Notes: generated by a model from the sequence alone, not told the origin. 64,000 bases of DNA from Cinclus cinclus (GCF_963662255.1 NC_085051.1:57874101-57938100), one strand, 5' to 3'; shown: positions 20,251-33,143, counted from the first letter of the stretch. Made by a program: numbers and translations.

Positions 20251-22131
20251 CCATCTGCATTGTGTTAGGCCCTTGGGCTGAGAATCCAGCTCCTTTCAGG
20301 GGAGAGAAAGGTGGTGCTTTTGCACTGGGCTTCCTTCCCATGGTCCAGTGGGACAAAATGGGTTGCTGGTTGCTGGAAGAGTTTCAGGTTGCCTGGGAGC
20401 ATTTCCATGTGAGGAGAACCATTGTGCCAAATCTATCAACCAAGGGAATCCAGCCCCTTGCAAGCAGAAGGAAAGATCCGAATTTTCCCAGTCGAAAGTG
20501 GAAAGGTTTGGAGTGAAAGTCGGTGCAGGAATGTCCCCGTGTGTGCCTGTGGGATTTGCTAAGCTGCAAGGCCAGACTGTGAAGAGGGGATCCCGGCAGA
20601 CAAGAAATGCCCTCTTTGCTCTGGGGCCTTCCATGGCACCGGCAGCACAAGTGAGAGCCCTTCCTTGGCCTGTGCCTTCAGCAAGGCCCCAGTTTGGGCA
20701 AAGCCTGAATGGCCTGTGAAAGCAGCTCAGATTTACGCTGCCCAGCCTGGAGGAGGGATGCCAGAGCAGACACAAGCTCCACCAGGTCCGAGTGCAGCCC
20801 AGCTTAGGCCGCAGCTTTCTGCCCTTGTGTCTCTGGAGCCTTGGAGGGGAAGGCTGCGTGGCTTGCAGTGACTTTCCCCAGCTCTCCTGCTCACAGCGCT
20901 GGGCACCCCAAGGCTGTTTGGTCTCAGCACACGCAAGAGCAGGAAGAAATCCTCACCTGGCTTTGCAGACCCCTGAGATGAGCAAAGACCAGGAGTGTGC
21001 AGAGAAGAGACCATCAGGACTGCACAGCAACTTCTCTCCGCCCGCAGTCACAGAAAATTCAAACACTACTGTTTTGGTGTGGGGTTTTTATTGTCTTTTG
21101 TTTGCATCCTTTCCCCCCTCCGCAGGAAAACCTGTGACATTTTCTGTGCTGGAGAGCTGGATTTGAGTGGTCCCCTCTTGGTGCTGCCTGGATGGAACTC
21201 ACAATTGTGCCTTTGCCCCTCTCTTTGCTCTCTTACCATGTGTCAGTCCAGGAGGTTGATGGGTTACAACATTTCTCTTTTCTCACCTTGTGCTCAGGAG
21301 CTGGGAGAATCACTGAGCCCTCTCCACTGCCCCAGCTTGACCCTGAAAGGGTTCTGCAGCAGGGGAAGGTGGCATGTTGCCCGTGGCTCAGCTGCCAGCA
21401 TCTGGGCTGAGTGGTGCCCCACATCCATGCTGCCATCAATTCAGTGGGCACAAACCTGACACTGACAAGTCCACCTCATATCCATGTCCCCAAGTGCCAC
21501 ATCTACACATTCCTGACAGTGACTGCGGCCACGTGTGTCCCTGTGGCCGTGCCGGGCACTGCTGTCCCTGCTGTCCCTGCTGTCCCCGGTGCCAGAGCCC
21601 TGCTGTCCCTGGGCAGGGCCGTTCCCTCCCCGGGCACAGCCCCATGAGGTGCTCCTTGCTGCGGCCCGGCCTGGCCCCAGAGCAGGGTCCCCCTGCGGGT
21701 GGCCCCGGGGTGGCCGCGTGTCCCCAGCCGGCTGTGCCTGGGCAGCTGCCTCAGCCGTGAGGGATGCAGAGCTGCGGGAGCCCACGGCTCCGTGCCGGCC
21801 GCACTCCAGAGCTCCCTGCTCCTGCTGCCGGGGCCTGGGCGCCCGCCCTGTGCCCTCCCTCCCCGACGGCCGTGCCAGGCCCCGCTTGCTGCCCTCATGG
21901 TGGCGCTCCCGGCCCCAGGGCTGTCCCAGGGCTTCTCCAGGGACACCTTCCTGCAGCCATTCAGGGCCTGCGGGGGCCCAGCACAGGCCTGCAGAGGGAC
22001 TGTTTGCAAGGGCCTGCAGGGACAGCGCCGGGGCCGGCGGCTTCCCAGTGCCACAGGGAGGGCTTAGGCTGCAGATGGGGAGGACATTGCGGCCTCTGAG
22101 GCTGCTGAGGCCCTGGCCCACGCTGCCCAGG

Positions 22132-22294
22132 GAAGCTGCGGCTGCCCCATCCCTGGCAGTGCTCCAGGCCAGCCTGGCTGGGGCTTGGAGCAACCCGGCC
22201 CAGTGCAAGGTGTCCCTGTCCTTGGCAGCAGGGCTGAACAAGGCAATTTCTAAGGAGCCTTCCAAGCCAAGCCATTCAGTGACTGTGTGATGAT
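22132..22294 (+). mobile_element. CR1 LINE 3' end, unit 5
   Basis: Copy of the unit 1 element, amplified with the array. Confidence 0.75.
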
Positions 22295-22475
22295 CACCGG
22301 GGCCGAGGGCAGCTGGGCTTGATTTCTGATTAGGACCAGCTCAGCACTGTCAGTTTGGTTGAGTTCAAGCAAACAGCTCACAAGCCCAGATTCTCAGCAG
22401 GTGACTTTTACCAACACTCGAGGTCTGGCTGAGATCAATAAAGATTTGCACAATTCCAATTCTCCAATATTGTAT

Positions 22476-22481
22476 TTTATT
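22476..22481 (-). promoter_or_regulatory. Polyadenylation signal, copy 5
   Basis: Minus-strand AATAAA kept downstream of the broken copy. Confidence 0.55.
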
Positions 22482-23335
22482 GAAACAAGATCAAAGGAGT
22501 TTCCAGGTTGCTGCTCATAAATGCACTAATTATAGAGCATTAATATGGGTCACCACAGATAGCGACCCTAGATACAGCTTTACTTGTATATAAAAATTCC
22601 ATCATGTACATATTTTGTATAATATACATTATATAGTTATATTAATACATAACGACTATAGTATATCTATATCTACATCTTATGTGTTATAAATATATCT
22701 ATTTGATGCAAATGTTCCTACACTTAAATGCGCTAAGAGCACTAGGACGTGTCACAACAGATAGCGACACTAAATATGCGCTCTGTTATTTCAGAATTTC
22801 GGGTCGGCTCCGAGACAGTTTGTGCAATGCTGGTCTAAAGGTGTCCTTTCAGTGGACAAGGAGAGACACTGTCCATTGACTGATCCCGGCCAAGCAGCGC
22901 TGATTTTTCATCTTGGTCTTCTTTGTCCCGTTGCTTGCTTCTTTTTCTGTCCCCCTCTCCCGCTTCTTTCATATTCCAAATCTCGGTCATTCTCAACGGC
23001 CGGGAACAAGTGCATGTTGCAGGTGGGCTTTGGTGACTTTGGCCCTGCATGCACGGCGTGTCATCTCTTCACGCTCGTTCTTAGGAGTGGGGAAGTTGCA
23101 GCAGGGCTCTATGCAGATGGGGGTGCCTTTTTTGGAAATTGAAATGATCCAAGGAGGCAGAATAAACCCTGCTGTGGCTGTCCACCTGCTGAGGCGGCAG
23201 GAGAGGCTGTGGGAGCTTCGGCAGAGCCTTTGCACGCATCCTCTTCTCCTTAAAGCACCAGATTTGTATTATGAGGTGGCTCTGGGCTGCCGGCTGCGAG
23301 CACCACGGGCACAGCTCTGTGCAGGCAAACCTCTT

Positions 23336-24792
23336 TCAATCATCAGGTTTGAGGACTGCCATGAGCTGTCGTTGCAGATGCCGGTAGTCGCCCATCCCCT
23401 GGGAGTGGGCCACAGGATCCATGGCCAGGTGGTTGAAGAGGTTGGGTGGCTCAGCCGTTTGAACATCCTGGGGCAAACGGATCTCCTCAGGAAGCCTCCG
23501 GTTGCCCACAATAAAGTGGTCGAGGCGCTTCACTTCCAGGCATAAGCGCAGAGTGTCGCTGATATCCATCAGTCGCCTCAGGAAATGTCTCCTGCACCAC
23601 TTTGACACAGGAATGGTGATCAGGAGGTGCATGACGACGGTTTTCATGGTGTAGGTGGAAAAGCCTAGGCCCAGCAGAAGACGGGTGAAGAGCTGCAGGC
23701 ATCTCAGGTGCAAACTGTCAGGGGGCGCCTGCCTGGCGATGTGCTGGAAGAACTTCATCTCTGCCACAGCACAGGTCTCAGGCCACAGAGTGCTTGGGGT
23801 TCCGGCATATGCAGGCAGGCTGCTCACAAAGATGTCAGAGTCGCCTCTCCGCACCCCAAACTGCATCTCAATCCTGAAGCTTTCTCGGCCATTGGTCACC
23901 CTGAATTGGCAGCAGCGTCTGGAGGGCAGCAGCGTTAAATGCCAGTTGTGTGACTGAGGCAAAGCTGGCCAGATTGCTCTCACCAGCTGGTGGAACCAGC
24001 GGGCAGTTTTGTGCACATCGAGGTAGGAGTCGGTGCACAGGGTGTCTAGGAGGCTGGGATCCTGACTCCTCCTCAGCTCCTCCTTGGGCTGGTGCAGGAA
24101 GCACAGCACGTTCTCCCCCTGCTGCTCCTTGGTGCAGGTGCACTCCAGCTGCACGCGGACACGGAAGTTCCTCACCTGCCTGTGCTCTGCAGAGTCCAGC
24201 TCCAGGTGGAAGCTGTGGCCTCGGGGAGGAGTCATGGGTATGAGCACCTGGTACACAACATCCTGCTCACGGGGACTCCAACCTTCAAAGGCGCTGCCCA
24301 CCCCGACGGCTCGTCGCAGGACTGGGTAGAAACTGTTTGCCAGGACATGTCTAAAATAGATGGCATATTTGCCCATCAGGTCAGTTGTCCACTCGCAGCC
24401 TTTCAGCAGGTCCTGTACAGGCCACTGTATGCGCTCCGCTAGCATCCTTCCTACTTTCCTTTGAAGACGTTTATCTACTTGATTTCCAGCATCGTCTCCT
24501 TCGTTTGCATTCACATTTTCTTCTTCATGCTCCTTTTGCACCCCATCAGCCATAGGACCAAGACCAGGATCAGGAGCACAGCAACAGCCAGGAGCTGCAA
24601 GGACTGCTCCACTCCACTCTGCTTCAGGGCCAGCTGCTCCACCTGCCACTCCAGCCAAATCTTCTCCCATTCCATGTACTTTGCATGCACTTCCACGCGC
24701 AGACGTGTTTCCTCATCCTGAACATCACCCACGAGCTGTGGGTACTGGATGAGGGTTTTCAAGAGCACGAAGAGCAATACCAGGGAATTCAT
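23336..24792 (-). pseudogene. ITPRIPL1-like: ITPRIPL1-like array copy 5, frameshifted
   Basis: Promoter, exon 1, intron (24796-25087, 292 bp), acceptor and ATG at 24792 are all preserved, but the reading frame breaks. A 16-bp deletion near 24526-24529, at a place where the other copies carry two CAGGCTCCT words 16 bp apart, shifts the frame after Ser88. The product would end at codon 93 (stop 24511-24513), leaving the signal-like segment, the coiled coil and the membrane helix but no Mab-21-like domain. The rest of the domain stays open in another frame to 23336 and carries C138, R165, K242, H290, R376, C423 and N459. K242 and N459 are unique to this copy. Either a young pseudogene or a source of a membrane-only short form. 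Confidence 0.85.
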
Positions 24793-25081
24793 GGTCTGCG
24801 GGAGGATGGACAGAAGGCCTTGAATGGGGCTGTGAGGGAGGCAGCTAGCAGTGGGGGCAGCAGGGACAGGAATGCTCAGGGGTTTGAGGACATGAAGCAC
24901 AGGGCACCACACAGCTGGCAGGCAGCAACGCCTGTCCCACTGCCCCGGCTGCAGCAGCAGCGTGTCCTGCCCAAGGCTCTCCCATCAGGGCTGTCCCTGC
25001 ATGCAGGGGGAGAAGCCAGCCCCAGGTTCAGCGTTTCTGGGCTGGCCCTTGTGCCCAGCCCAGCCTCCCCACCACGTGTGC

Positions 25082-25181
25082 ACTCACCGCTTGCTCAAGC
25101 AATGCAGGGCCAGCGTTGCCTGCTGCGGCCTTTTATAGCGGCCCCCATTGTGACACGTCCCCGTGGTGTCACAGGTGTCAC
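25082..25181 (-). promoter_or_regulatory. Copy 5 (broken gene) core promoter, exon 1 and donor
   Basis: TATAAAA at 25137-25131, exon 1 ending at 25088, donor at 25087-25082. All elements are intact, so the broken copy could still be transcribed and spliced. Confidence 0.75.
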
Positions 25182-25372
25182 AGCACATCACAAGGCAGCC
25201 AACCACACCCTTTGTCCCCGCCCTGGCTCAGCCACCCAGAGTGGCCCTGGTGTCCTGCTTAAGGCTGCATTTGACTGAATCTTTTTCAAAGAACTCCCAC
25301 TGCGCTTTCTTTTGGATTGATTTCCATCTGCCCTCCAGTGGCAGTCTCCTCGATATCCATGTTAGAGAGCAC

Positions 25373-25749
25373 CCTTGAGGATCATTGAGTCTAAGCTTTG
25401 GCACTACACTGGTTGACCTACACTTCAACCTCGGAGTCAGCGAGGTTGAAAAAGTCCCTGCAGATCACACAGTCCAACAGCAAACTCAACACTGCCTATT
25501 GCACCAATCAGCCAGGTCCCCAGTTGCCTCATCCACGTGACTTTTAATCCTTTCTGAGGTTGGGGACTCAGCCATTTCCCTATCCAGCCTGTTTCCCAAG
25601 CTTCGTATCCCTTTTGTTGAAGGAATATTTCCTAGAGATCCAATTGAAACCTGCCATGGATCAACCTGAGGTCATTTTCCTCTGCTCATTGGGTTTGTTC
25701 CCTGGGCTAATACAATGACCCGCACGTAGCTAAAAGCTCCCTTCAGGGA
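25373..25749 (-). mobile_element. Antisense CR1 fragment, unit 5
   Basis: Copy of 3334-3710. Confidence 0.8.
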
Positions 25750-27626
25750 CCATCTGCATTGTGTTAGGCCCTTGGGCTGAGAATCCAGCTCCTTTCAGGG
25801 GAGAGAAAGGTGGTGCTTTTGCACTGGGCTTCCTTCCCATGGTCCAGTGGGACAAAATGGGTTGCTGGTTGCTGGAAGAGTTTCAGGTTGCCTGGGAGCA
25901 TTTCCATGTGAGGAGAACCATTGTGCCAAATCAATCAAGGGAATCCAGCCCCTTGCAAGCAGAAGGAAAGATCCGAATTTTCCCAGTCGAAAGTGGAAAG
26001 GTTTGGAGTGAAAGTCGGTGCAGGAATGTCCCCGTGTGTGCCTGTGGGATTTGCTAAGCTGCAAGGCCAGACTGTGAAGAGGGGATCCCGGCAGACAAGA
26101 AATGCCCTCTTTGCTCTGGGGCCTTCCATGGCACCGGCAGCACAAGTGAGAGCCCTTCCTTGGCCTGTGCCTTCAGCAAGGCCCCAGTTTGGGCAAAGCC
26201 TGAATGGCCTGTGAAAGCAGCTCAGATTTACGCTGCCCAGCCTGGAGGAGGGATGCCAGAGCAGACACAAGCTCCACCAGGTCCGAGTGCAGCCCAGCTT
26301 AGGCCGCAGCTTTCTGCCCTTGTGTCTCTGGAGCCTTGGAGGGGAAGGCTGCGTGGCTTGCAGTGACTTTCCCCAGCTCTCCTGCTCACAGCGCTGGGCA
26401 CCCCAAGGCTGTTTGGTCTCAGCACACGCAAGAGCAGGAAGAAATCCTCACCTGGCTTTGCAGACCCCTGAGATGAGCAAAGACCAGGAGTGTGCAGAGA
26501 AGAGACCATCAGGACTGCACAGCAACTTCTCTCCGCCCGCAGTCACAGAAAATTCAAACACTACTGTTTTGGTGTGGGGTTTTTATTGTCTTTTGTTTGC
26601 ATCCTTTCCCCCCTCCGCAGGAAAACCTGTGACATTTTCTGTGCTGGACAGCTGGATTTGAGTGGTCCCCTCTTGGTGCTGCCTGGATGGAACTCACAAT
26701 TGTGCCTTTGCCCCTCTCTTTGCTCTCTTACCATGTGTCAGTCCAGGAGGTTGATGGGTTACAACATTTCTCTTTTCTCACCTTGTGCTCAGGAGCTGGG
26801 AGAATCACTGAGCCCTCTCCACTGCCCCAGCTTGACCCTGAAAGGGTTCTGCAGCAGGGGAAGGTGGCATGTTGCCCGTGGCTCAGCTGCCAGCATCTGG
26901 GCTGAGAGGTGCCCCACATCCATGCTGCCATCAATTCAGTGGGCACAAACCTGACACTGACAAGTCCACCTCATATCCATGTCCCCAAGTGCCACATCTA
27001 CACATTCCTGACAGTGACTGCGGCCACGTGTGTCCCTGTGGCCGTGCCGGGCACTGCTGTCCCTGCTGTCCCTGCTGTCCCCGGTGCCAGAGCCCTGCTG
27101 TCCCTGGGCAGGGCCGTTCCCTCCCCGGGCACAGCCCCATGAGGTGCTCCCTGCTGCGGCCCGGCCTGGCCCCAGAGCAGGGTCCCCCTGCGGGTGGCCC
27201 CGGGGTGGCCGCGTGTCCCCAGCCGGCTGTGCCTGGGCAGCTGCCTCAGCCGTGAGGGATGCAGAGCTGCGGGAGCCCACGGCTCCGTGCCGGCCGCACT
27301 CCAGAGCTCCCTGCTCCTGCTGCCGGGGCCTGGGCGCCCGCCCTGTGCCCTCCCTCCCCGACGGCCGTGCCAGGCCCCGCTTGCTGCCCTCATGGTGGCG
27401 CTCCCGGCCCCAGGGCTGTCCCAGGGCTTCTCCAGGGACACCTTCCTGCAGCCATTCAGGGCCTGCGGGGGCCCAGCACAGGCCTGCAGAGGGACTGTTT
27501 GCAAGGGCCTGCAGGGACAGCGCCGGGGCCGGCGGCTTCCCAGTGCCACAGGGAGGGCTTAGGCTGCAGATGGGGAGGACATTGTGGCCTCTGAGGCTGC
27601 TGAGGCCCTGGCCCACGCTGCCCAGG

Positions 27627-27789
27627 GAAGCTGCGGCTGCCCCATCCCTGGCAGTGCTCCAGGCCAGCCTGGCTGGGGCTTGGAGCAACCCGGCCCAGTG
27701 CAAGGTGTCCCTGTCCTTGGCTGCAGGGCTGAACAAGGCAATTTCTAAGGAGCCTTCCAAGCCATGCCATTCAGTGACTGTGTGATGAT
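27627..27789 (+). mobile_element. CR1 LINE 3' end, unit 6
   Basis: Copy of the unit 1 element. Shares a CAG to CTG change near 27721 with unit 7 only. Confidence 0.75.
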
Positions 27790-27970
27790 CACCGGGGCCG
27801 AGGGCAGCTGGGCTTGATTTCTGATTCGGACCAGCTCAGCACTGTCAGTTTGGTTGAGTTCAAGCAAACAGCTCACGAGCCCAGATTCTCAGCAGGTGAC
27901 TTTTACCAACACTCGAGGTCTGGCTGAGATCAATAAAGATTTGCACAATTCCAATTCTCCAATATTGTAT

Positions 27971-27976
27971 TTTATT
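27971..27976 (-). promoter_or_regulatory. Polyadenylation signal, copy 6
   Basis: Minus-strand AATAAA at the position equivalent to copy 1. Confidence 0.55.
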
Positions 27977-28830
27977 GAAACAAGATCAAAGGAGTTTCCA
28001 GGTTGCTGCTCATAAATGCACTAATTATAGAGCATTAATATGGGTCACCACAGATAGCGACCCTAGATACAGCTTTACTTGTATATAAAAATTCCATCAT
28101 GTACATATTTTGTATAATATACATTATATAGTTATATTAATACATAACGACTATAGTATATCTATATCTACATCTTATGTGTTATAAATATATCTATTTG
28201 ATGCAAATGTTCCTACACTTAAATGCGCTAAGAGCACTAGGACGTGTCACAACAGATAGCGACACTAAATATGCGCTCTGTTATTTCAGAATTTCGGGTC
28301 GGCTCCGAGACAGTTTGTGCAATGCTGGTCTAAAGGTGTCCTTTCAGTGGACAAGGAGAGACACTGTCCATTGACTGATCCCGGCCAAGCAGCGCTGATT
28401 TTTCATCTTGGTCTTCTTTGTCCCGTTGCTTGCTTCTTTTTCTGTCCCCCTCTCCCGCTTCTTTCATATTCCAAATCTCGGTCATTCTCAACGGCCGGGA
28501 ACAAGTGCATGTTGCAGGTGGGCTTTGGTGACTTTGGCCCTGCATGCACGGCGTGTCATCTCTTCACGCTCGTTCTTAGGAGTGGGGAAGTTGCAGCAGG
28601 GCTCTATGCAGATGGGGGTGCCTTTTTTGGAAATTGAAATGATCCAAGGAGGCAGAATAAACCCTGCTGTGGCTGTCCACCTGCTGAGGCGGCAGGAGAG
28701 GCTGTGGGAGCTTCGGCAGAGCCTTTGCACGCATCCTCTTCTCCTTAAAGCACCAGATTTGTATTATGAGGTGGCTCTGTGCTGCCGGCTGCGAGCAGCA
28801 CGGGCACAGCTCTGTGCAGGCAAACCTCTT

Positions 28831-30303
28831 TCAATCATCAGGTTTGAGGACTGCCATGAGCTGTCGTTGCAGATGCCGGTAGTTGCCCATCCCCTGGGAG
28901 TGGGCCACAGGATCCATGGCCAGGTGGTGGAAGAGGTTGGGTGGCTCAGCCATTTGAACATCCTGGGGCAAACGGATCTCCTCAGGAAGCCTCCGGTTGC
29001 CCACAATAAAGTGGTCGAGGCGCTTCACTTCCAGGCATAAGCGCAGAGTGTCGCTGATATCCATCAGTCGCCTCAGGAAATGTCTCCTGCACCACTTTGA
29101 CACAGGAATGGTGATCAGGAGGTGCATGACGACGGTTTTCATGGTGTAGGTGGAAAAGCCTAGGCCCAGCAGAAGACGGGTGCAGAGATGCAGGCATCTC
29201 AGGTGCAAACTGTCAGGGGGCGCCTGCCTGGCGATGTGCTGGAAGAACTTCATCTCTGCCACAGCACAGGTCTCAGGCCACAGAGTGCTTGGGGTTCCGG
29301 CATATGCAGGCAGGCTGCTCACAAAGATGTCGGAGTCGCCTCTCCGCACCCCAAACTGCATCTCAATCCTGAAGCTTTCTCGGCCATTGGTCACCCTGAA
29401 TTGGCAGCAGCGTCTGGAGGGCAGCAGCGTTAAATGCCAGTTGTGTGACTGAGGCAAAGCTGGCCAGATTGCTCTCACCAGCTGGTGGAACCAGCGGGCA
29501 GTTTTGTGCACATCGAGGTAGGAGTCGGTGCACAGGGTGTCTAGGAGGCTGGGATCCTGACTCCTCCTCAGCTCCTCCTCGGGCTGGTGCAGGAAGCACA
29601 GCACGTTCTCCCCCTGCTGCTCCTTGGTGCAGGTGCACTCCAGCTGCACGCGGACACGGAAGTTCCTCACCTGCCTGTGCTCTGCAGAGTCCAGCTCCAG
29701 GTGGAAGCTGTGGCCTCGGGGAGGAGTCATGGGTATGAGCACCTGGTACACAACATCCTGCTCACGGGGACTCCAACCTTCAAAGGCGCTGCCCACCCCG
29801 ACGGCTCGTTGCAGGACTGGGTAGAAACTGTTTGCTAGGACATGTCTAAAATAGATGGCATATTTGCCCATCAGGTCAGTTGTCCACTCGCAGCCTTTCA
29901 GCAGGTCCTGTACAGGCCACTGTATGTGCTCCGCTAGCATCCTTCCTACTTTCCTTTGAAGACGTTTATCTACTTGATTTCCAGCATCGTCTCCTTCGTT
30001 TGCATTCACATTTTCTTCTTCAGGCTCCTGTCTCATCAGGCTCCTTTTGCACCCCATCAGCCATAGGACCAAGACCAGGATCAGGAGCACAGCAACAGCC
30101 AGGAGCTGCAAGGACTGCTCCACTCCACTCTGCTTCAGGGCCAGCTGCTCCACCTGCCACTCCAGCCAAATCTTCTCCCATTCCATGTACTTTGCATGCA
30201 CTTCCACGTGCAGACGTGTTTCCTCATCCTGAACATCACCCACGAGCTGCGGGTACTGGATGAGGGTTTTCAAGAGCACGAAGAGCAATACCAGGGAATT
30301 CAT
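28831..30303 (-). CDS. ITPRIPL1-like: ITPRIPL1-like membrane protein, array copy 6 (490 aa)
   Basis: Intact. Intron 30307-30599 (293 bp), exon 1 ending at 30600. Against copy 1 it has F14L, R32H, R126H, R138C, Y290H, Q372H, F374C, C376R, S423C, T451M and D474N, the largest set of changes of any intact copy. R376 and C423 are shared with broken copy 5 and N474 with copy 7. Changes cluster at 372-376, a hydrophobic helix of the Mab-21-like domain. Confidence 0.9.
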   Translation of the reverse strand: MNSLVLLFVLLKTLIQYPQLVGDVQDEETRLHVEVHAKYMEWEKIWLEWQVEQLALKQSGVEQSLQLLAVAVLLILVLVLWLMGCKRSLMRQEPEEENVNANEGDDAGNQVDKRLQRKVGRMLAEHIQWPVQDLLKGCEWTTDLMGKYAIYFRHVLANSFYPVLQRAVGVGSAFEGWSPREQDVVYQVLIPMTPPRGHSFHLELDSAEHRQVRNFRVRVQLECTCTKEQQGENVLCFLHQPEEELRRSQDPSLLDTLCTDSYLDVHKTARWFHQLVRAIWPALPQSHNWHLTLLPSRRCCQFRVTNGRESFRIEMQFGVRRGDSDIFVSSLPAYAGTPSTLWPETCAVAEMKFFQHIARQAPPDSLHLRCLHLCTRLLLGLGFSTYTMKTVVMHLLITIPVSKWCRRHFLRRLMDISDTLRLCLEVKRLDHFIVGNRRLPEEIRLPQDVQMAEPPNLFHHLAMDPVAHSQGMGNYRHLQRQLMAVLKPDD

Positions 30304-30593
30304 GGTCTGCGGGAGGATGGACAGAAGGCCTTGAATGGGGCTGTGAGGGAGGCAGCTAGCAGTGGGAGCAGCAGGGACAGGAATGCTCAGGGGTTTGAGG
30401 ACATGAAGCACAGGGCACCACACAGCTGGCAGGCAGCAACGCCTGTCCCACTGCCCCGGCTGCAGCAGCAGCGTATCCTGCCCAAGGCTCTCCCATCAGG
30501 GGCTGTCCCTGCATGCAGGGGGAGAAGCCAGCCCCAGGTTCAGCGTTTCTGGGCTGGCCCTTGTGCCCAGCCCAGCCTCCCCACCACGTGTGC

Positions 30594-30694
30594 ACTCACC
30601 GCTTGCTCAAGCAATGCAGGGGCCAGCGTTGCCTGCTGCGGCCTTTTATAGTGGCCCCCATTGTGACACGTCCCCGTGGTGTCACAGGTGTCAC
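30594..30694 (-). promoter_or_regulatory. Copy 6 core promoter, exon 1 and donor
   Basis: TATAAAA at 30650-30644, exon 1 ending at 30600, donor at 30599-30594. One extra base in the exon 1 region, and a C to T change just upstream of the TATA box. Confidence 0.75.
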
Positions 30695-30885
30695 AGCACA
30701 TCACAAGGCAGCCAACCACACCCTTTGTCCCCGCCCTGGCTCAGCCACCCAGAGTGGCCCTGGTGTCCTGCTTAAGGCTGCATTTGACTGAATCTTTTTC
30801 AAAGAACTCCCACTGCGCTTTCTTTTGGATTGATTTCCATCTGCCCTCCAGTGGCAGTCTCCTCGATATCCATGTTAGAGAGCAC

Positions 30886-31262
30886 CCTTGAGGATCATTG
30901 AGTCTAAGCTTTGGCACTACACTGGTTGACCTACACTTCAACCTCGGAGTCAGCGAGGTTGAAAAAGTCCCTGCAGATCACACAGTCCAACAGCAAACTC
31001 AACACTGCCTATTGCACCAATCAGCCAGGTCCCCAGTTGCCTCATCCACGTGACTTTTAATCCTTTCTGAGGTTGGGGACTCAGCCATTTCCCTATCCAG
31101 CCTGTTTCCCAAGCTTCGTATCCCTTTTGTTGAAGGAATATTTCCTAGAGATCCAATTGAAACCTGCCATGGATCAACCTGAGGTCATTTTCCTCTGCTC
31201 ATTGGGTTTGTTCCCTGGGCTAATACAATGACCCGCACGTAGCTAAAAGCTCCCTTCAGGGA
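30886..31262 (-). mobile_element. Antisense CR1 fragment, unit 6
   Basis: Copy of 3334-3710. There is no counterpart next to copy 7, where the array ends first. Confidence 0.8.
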
Positions 31263-33143
31263 CCATCTGCATTGTGTTAGGCCCTTGGGCTGAGAATCCA
31301 GCTCCTTTCAGGGGAGAGAAAGGTGGTGCTTTTGCACTGGGCTTCCTTCCCATGGTCCAGTGGGACAAAATGGGTTGCTGGTTGCTGGAAGAGTTTCAGG
31401 TTGCCTGGGAGCATTTCCATGTGAGGAGAACCATTGTGCCAAATCTATCAACCAAGGGAATCCAGCCCCTTGCAAGCAGAAGGAAAGATCCGAATTTTCC
31501 CAGTCGAAAGTGGAAAGGTTTGGAGTGAAAGTCGGTGCAGGAATGTCCCCGTGTGTGCCTGTGGGATTTGCTAAGCTGCAAGGCCAGACTGTGAAGAGGG
31601 GATCCCGGCAGACAAGAAATGCCCTCTTTGCTCTGGGGCCTTCCATGGCACCGGCAGCACAAGTGAGAGCCCTTCCTTGGCCTGTGCCTTCAGCAAGGCC
31701 CCAGTTTGGGCAAAGCCTGAATGGCCTGTGAAAGCAGCTCAGATTTACGCTGCCCAGCCTGGAGGAGGGATGCCAGAGCAGACACAAGCTCCACCAGGTC
31801 CGAGTGCAGCCCAGCTTAGGCCGCAGCTTTCTGCCCTTGTGTCTCTGGAGCCTTGGAGGGGAAGGCTGCGTGGCTTGCAGTGACTTTCCCCAGCTCTCCT
31901 GCTCACAGCGCTGGGCACCCCAAGGCTGTTTGGTCTCAGCACACGCAAGAGCAGGAAGAAATCCTCACCTGGCTTTGCAGACCCCTGAGATGAGCAAAGA
32001 CCAGGAGTGTGCAGAGAAGAGACCATCAGGACTGCACAGCAACTTCTCTCCGCCCGCAGTCACAGAAAATTCAAACACTACTGTTTTGGTGTGGGGTTTT
32101 TATTGTCTTTTGTTTGCATCCTTTCCCCCCTCCGCAGGAAAACCTGTGACATTTTCTGTGCTGGAGAGCTGGATTTGAGTGGTCCCCTCTTGGTGCTGCC
32201 TGGATGGAACTCACAATTGTGCCTTTGCCCCTCTCTTTGCTCTCTTACCATGTGTCAGTCCAGGAGGTTGATGGGTTACAACATTTCTCTTTTCTCACCT
32301 TGTGCTCAGGAGCTGGGAGAATCACTGAGCCCTCTCCACTGCCCCAGCTTGACCCTGAAAGGGTTCTGCAGCAGGGGAAGGTGGCATGTTGCCCGTGGCT
32401 CAGCTGCCAGCATCTGGGCTGAGTGGTGCCCCACATCCATGCTGCCATCAATTCAGTGGGCACAAACCTGACACTGACAAGTCCACCTCATATCCATGTC
32501 CCCAAGTGCCACATCTACACATTCCTGACAGTGACTGCGGCCACGTGTGTCCCTGTGGCCGTGCCGGGCACTGCTGTCCCTGCTGTCCCTGCTGTCCCCG
32601 GTGCCAGAGCCCTGCTGTCCCTGGGCAGGGCCGTTCCCTCCCCGGGCACAGCCCCATGAGGTGCTCCCTGCTGCGGCCCGGCCTGGCCCCAGAGCAGGGT
32701 CCCCCTGCGGGTGGCCCCGGGGTGGCCGCGTGTCCCCAGCCGGCTGTGCCTGGGCAGCTGCCTCAGCCGTGAGGGATGCAGAGCTGCGGGAGCCCACGGC
32801 TCCGTGCCGGCCGCACTCCAGAGCTCCCTGCTCCTGCTGCCGGGGCCTGGGCGCCCGCCCTGTGCCCTCCCTCCCCGACGGCCGTGCCAGGCCCCGCTTG
32901 CTGCCCTCATGGTGGCGCTCCCGGCCCCAGGGCTGTCCCAGGGCTTCTCCAGGGACACCTTCCTGCAGCCATTCAGGGCCTGCGGGGGCCCAGCACAGGC
33001 CTGCAGAGGGACTGTTTGCAAGGGCCTGCAGGGACAGCGCCGGGGCCGGCGGCTTCCCAGTGCCACAGGGAAGGCTTAGGCTGCAGATGGGGAGGACATT
33101 GTGGCCTCTGAGGCTGCTGAGGCCCTGGCCCACGCTGCCCAGG

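Larger units (their letters stand above)
16554..22069 (-). repeat. Tandem unit 4 (5516 bp)
   Basis: Carries the short intron triplet run and the 11-bp spacer insert as in unit 3, plus a 1-bp loss in the promoter-proximal motif near 19659. These three changes account for its length. Confidence 0.97.
22070..27564 (-). repeat. Tandem unit 5 (5495 bp), containing the broken gene copy
   Basis: It is 21 bp shorter than unit 4. I can place all of it: 16 bp lost in the coding exon near 24526, 1 bp lost in the intron near 24988, and 4 bp lost in the spacer near 25932. Other content is as in the other units. Confidence 0.97.
27565..33081 (-). repeat. Tandem unit 6 (5517 bp)
   Basis: Short intron triplet run, 11-bp spacer insert, 1-bp loss in the promoter motif and a 1-bp gain in exon 1 near 30620. 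Together these account for its length relative to unit 1. The last full unit before the array edge. Confidence 0.97.
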
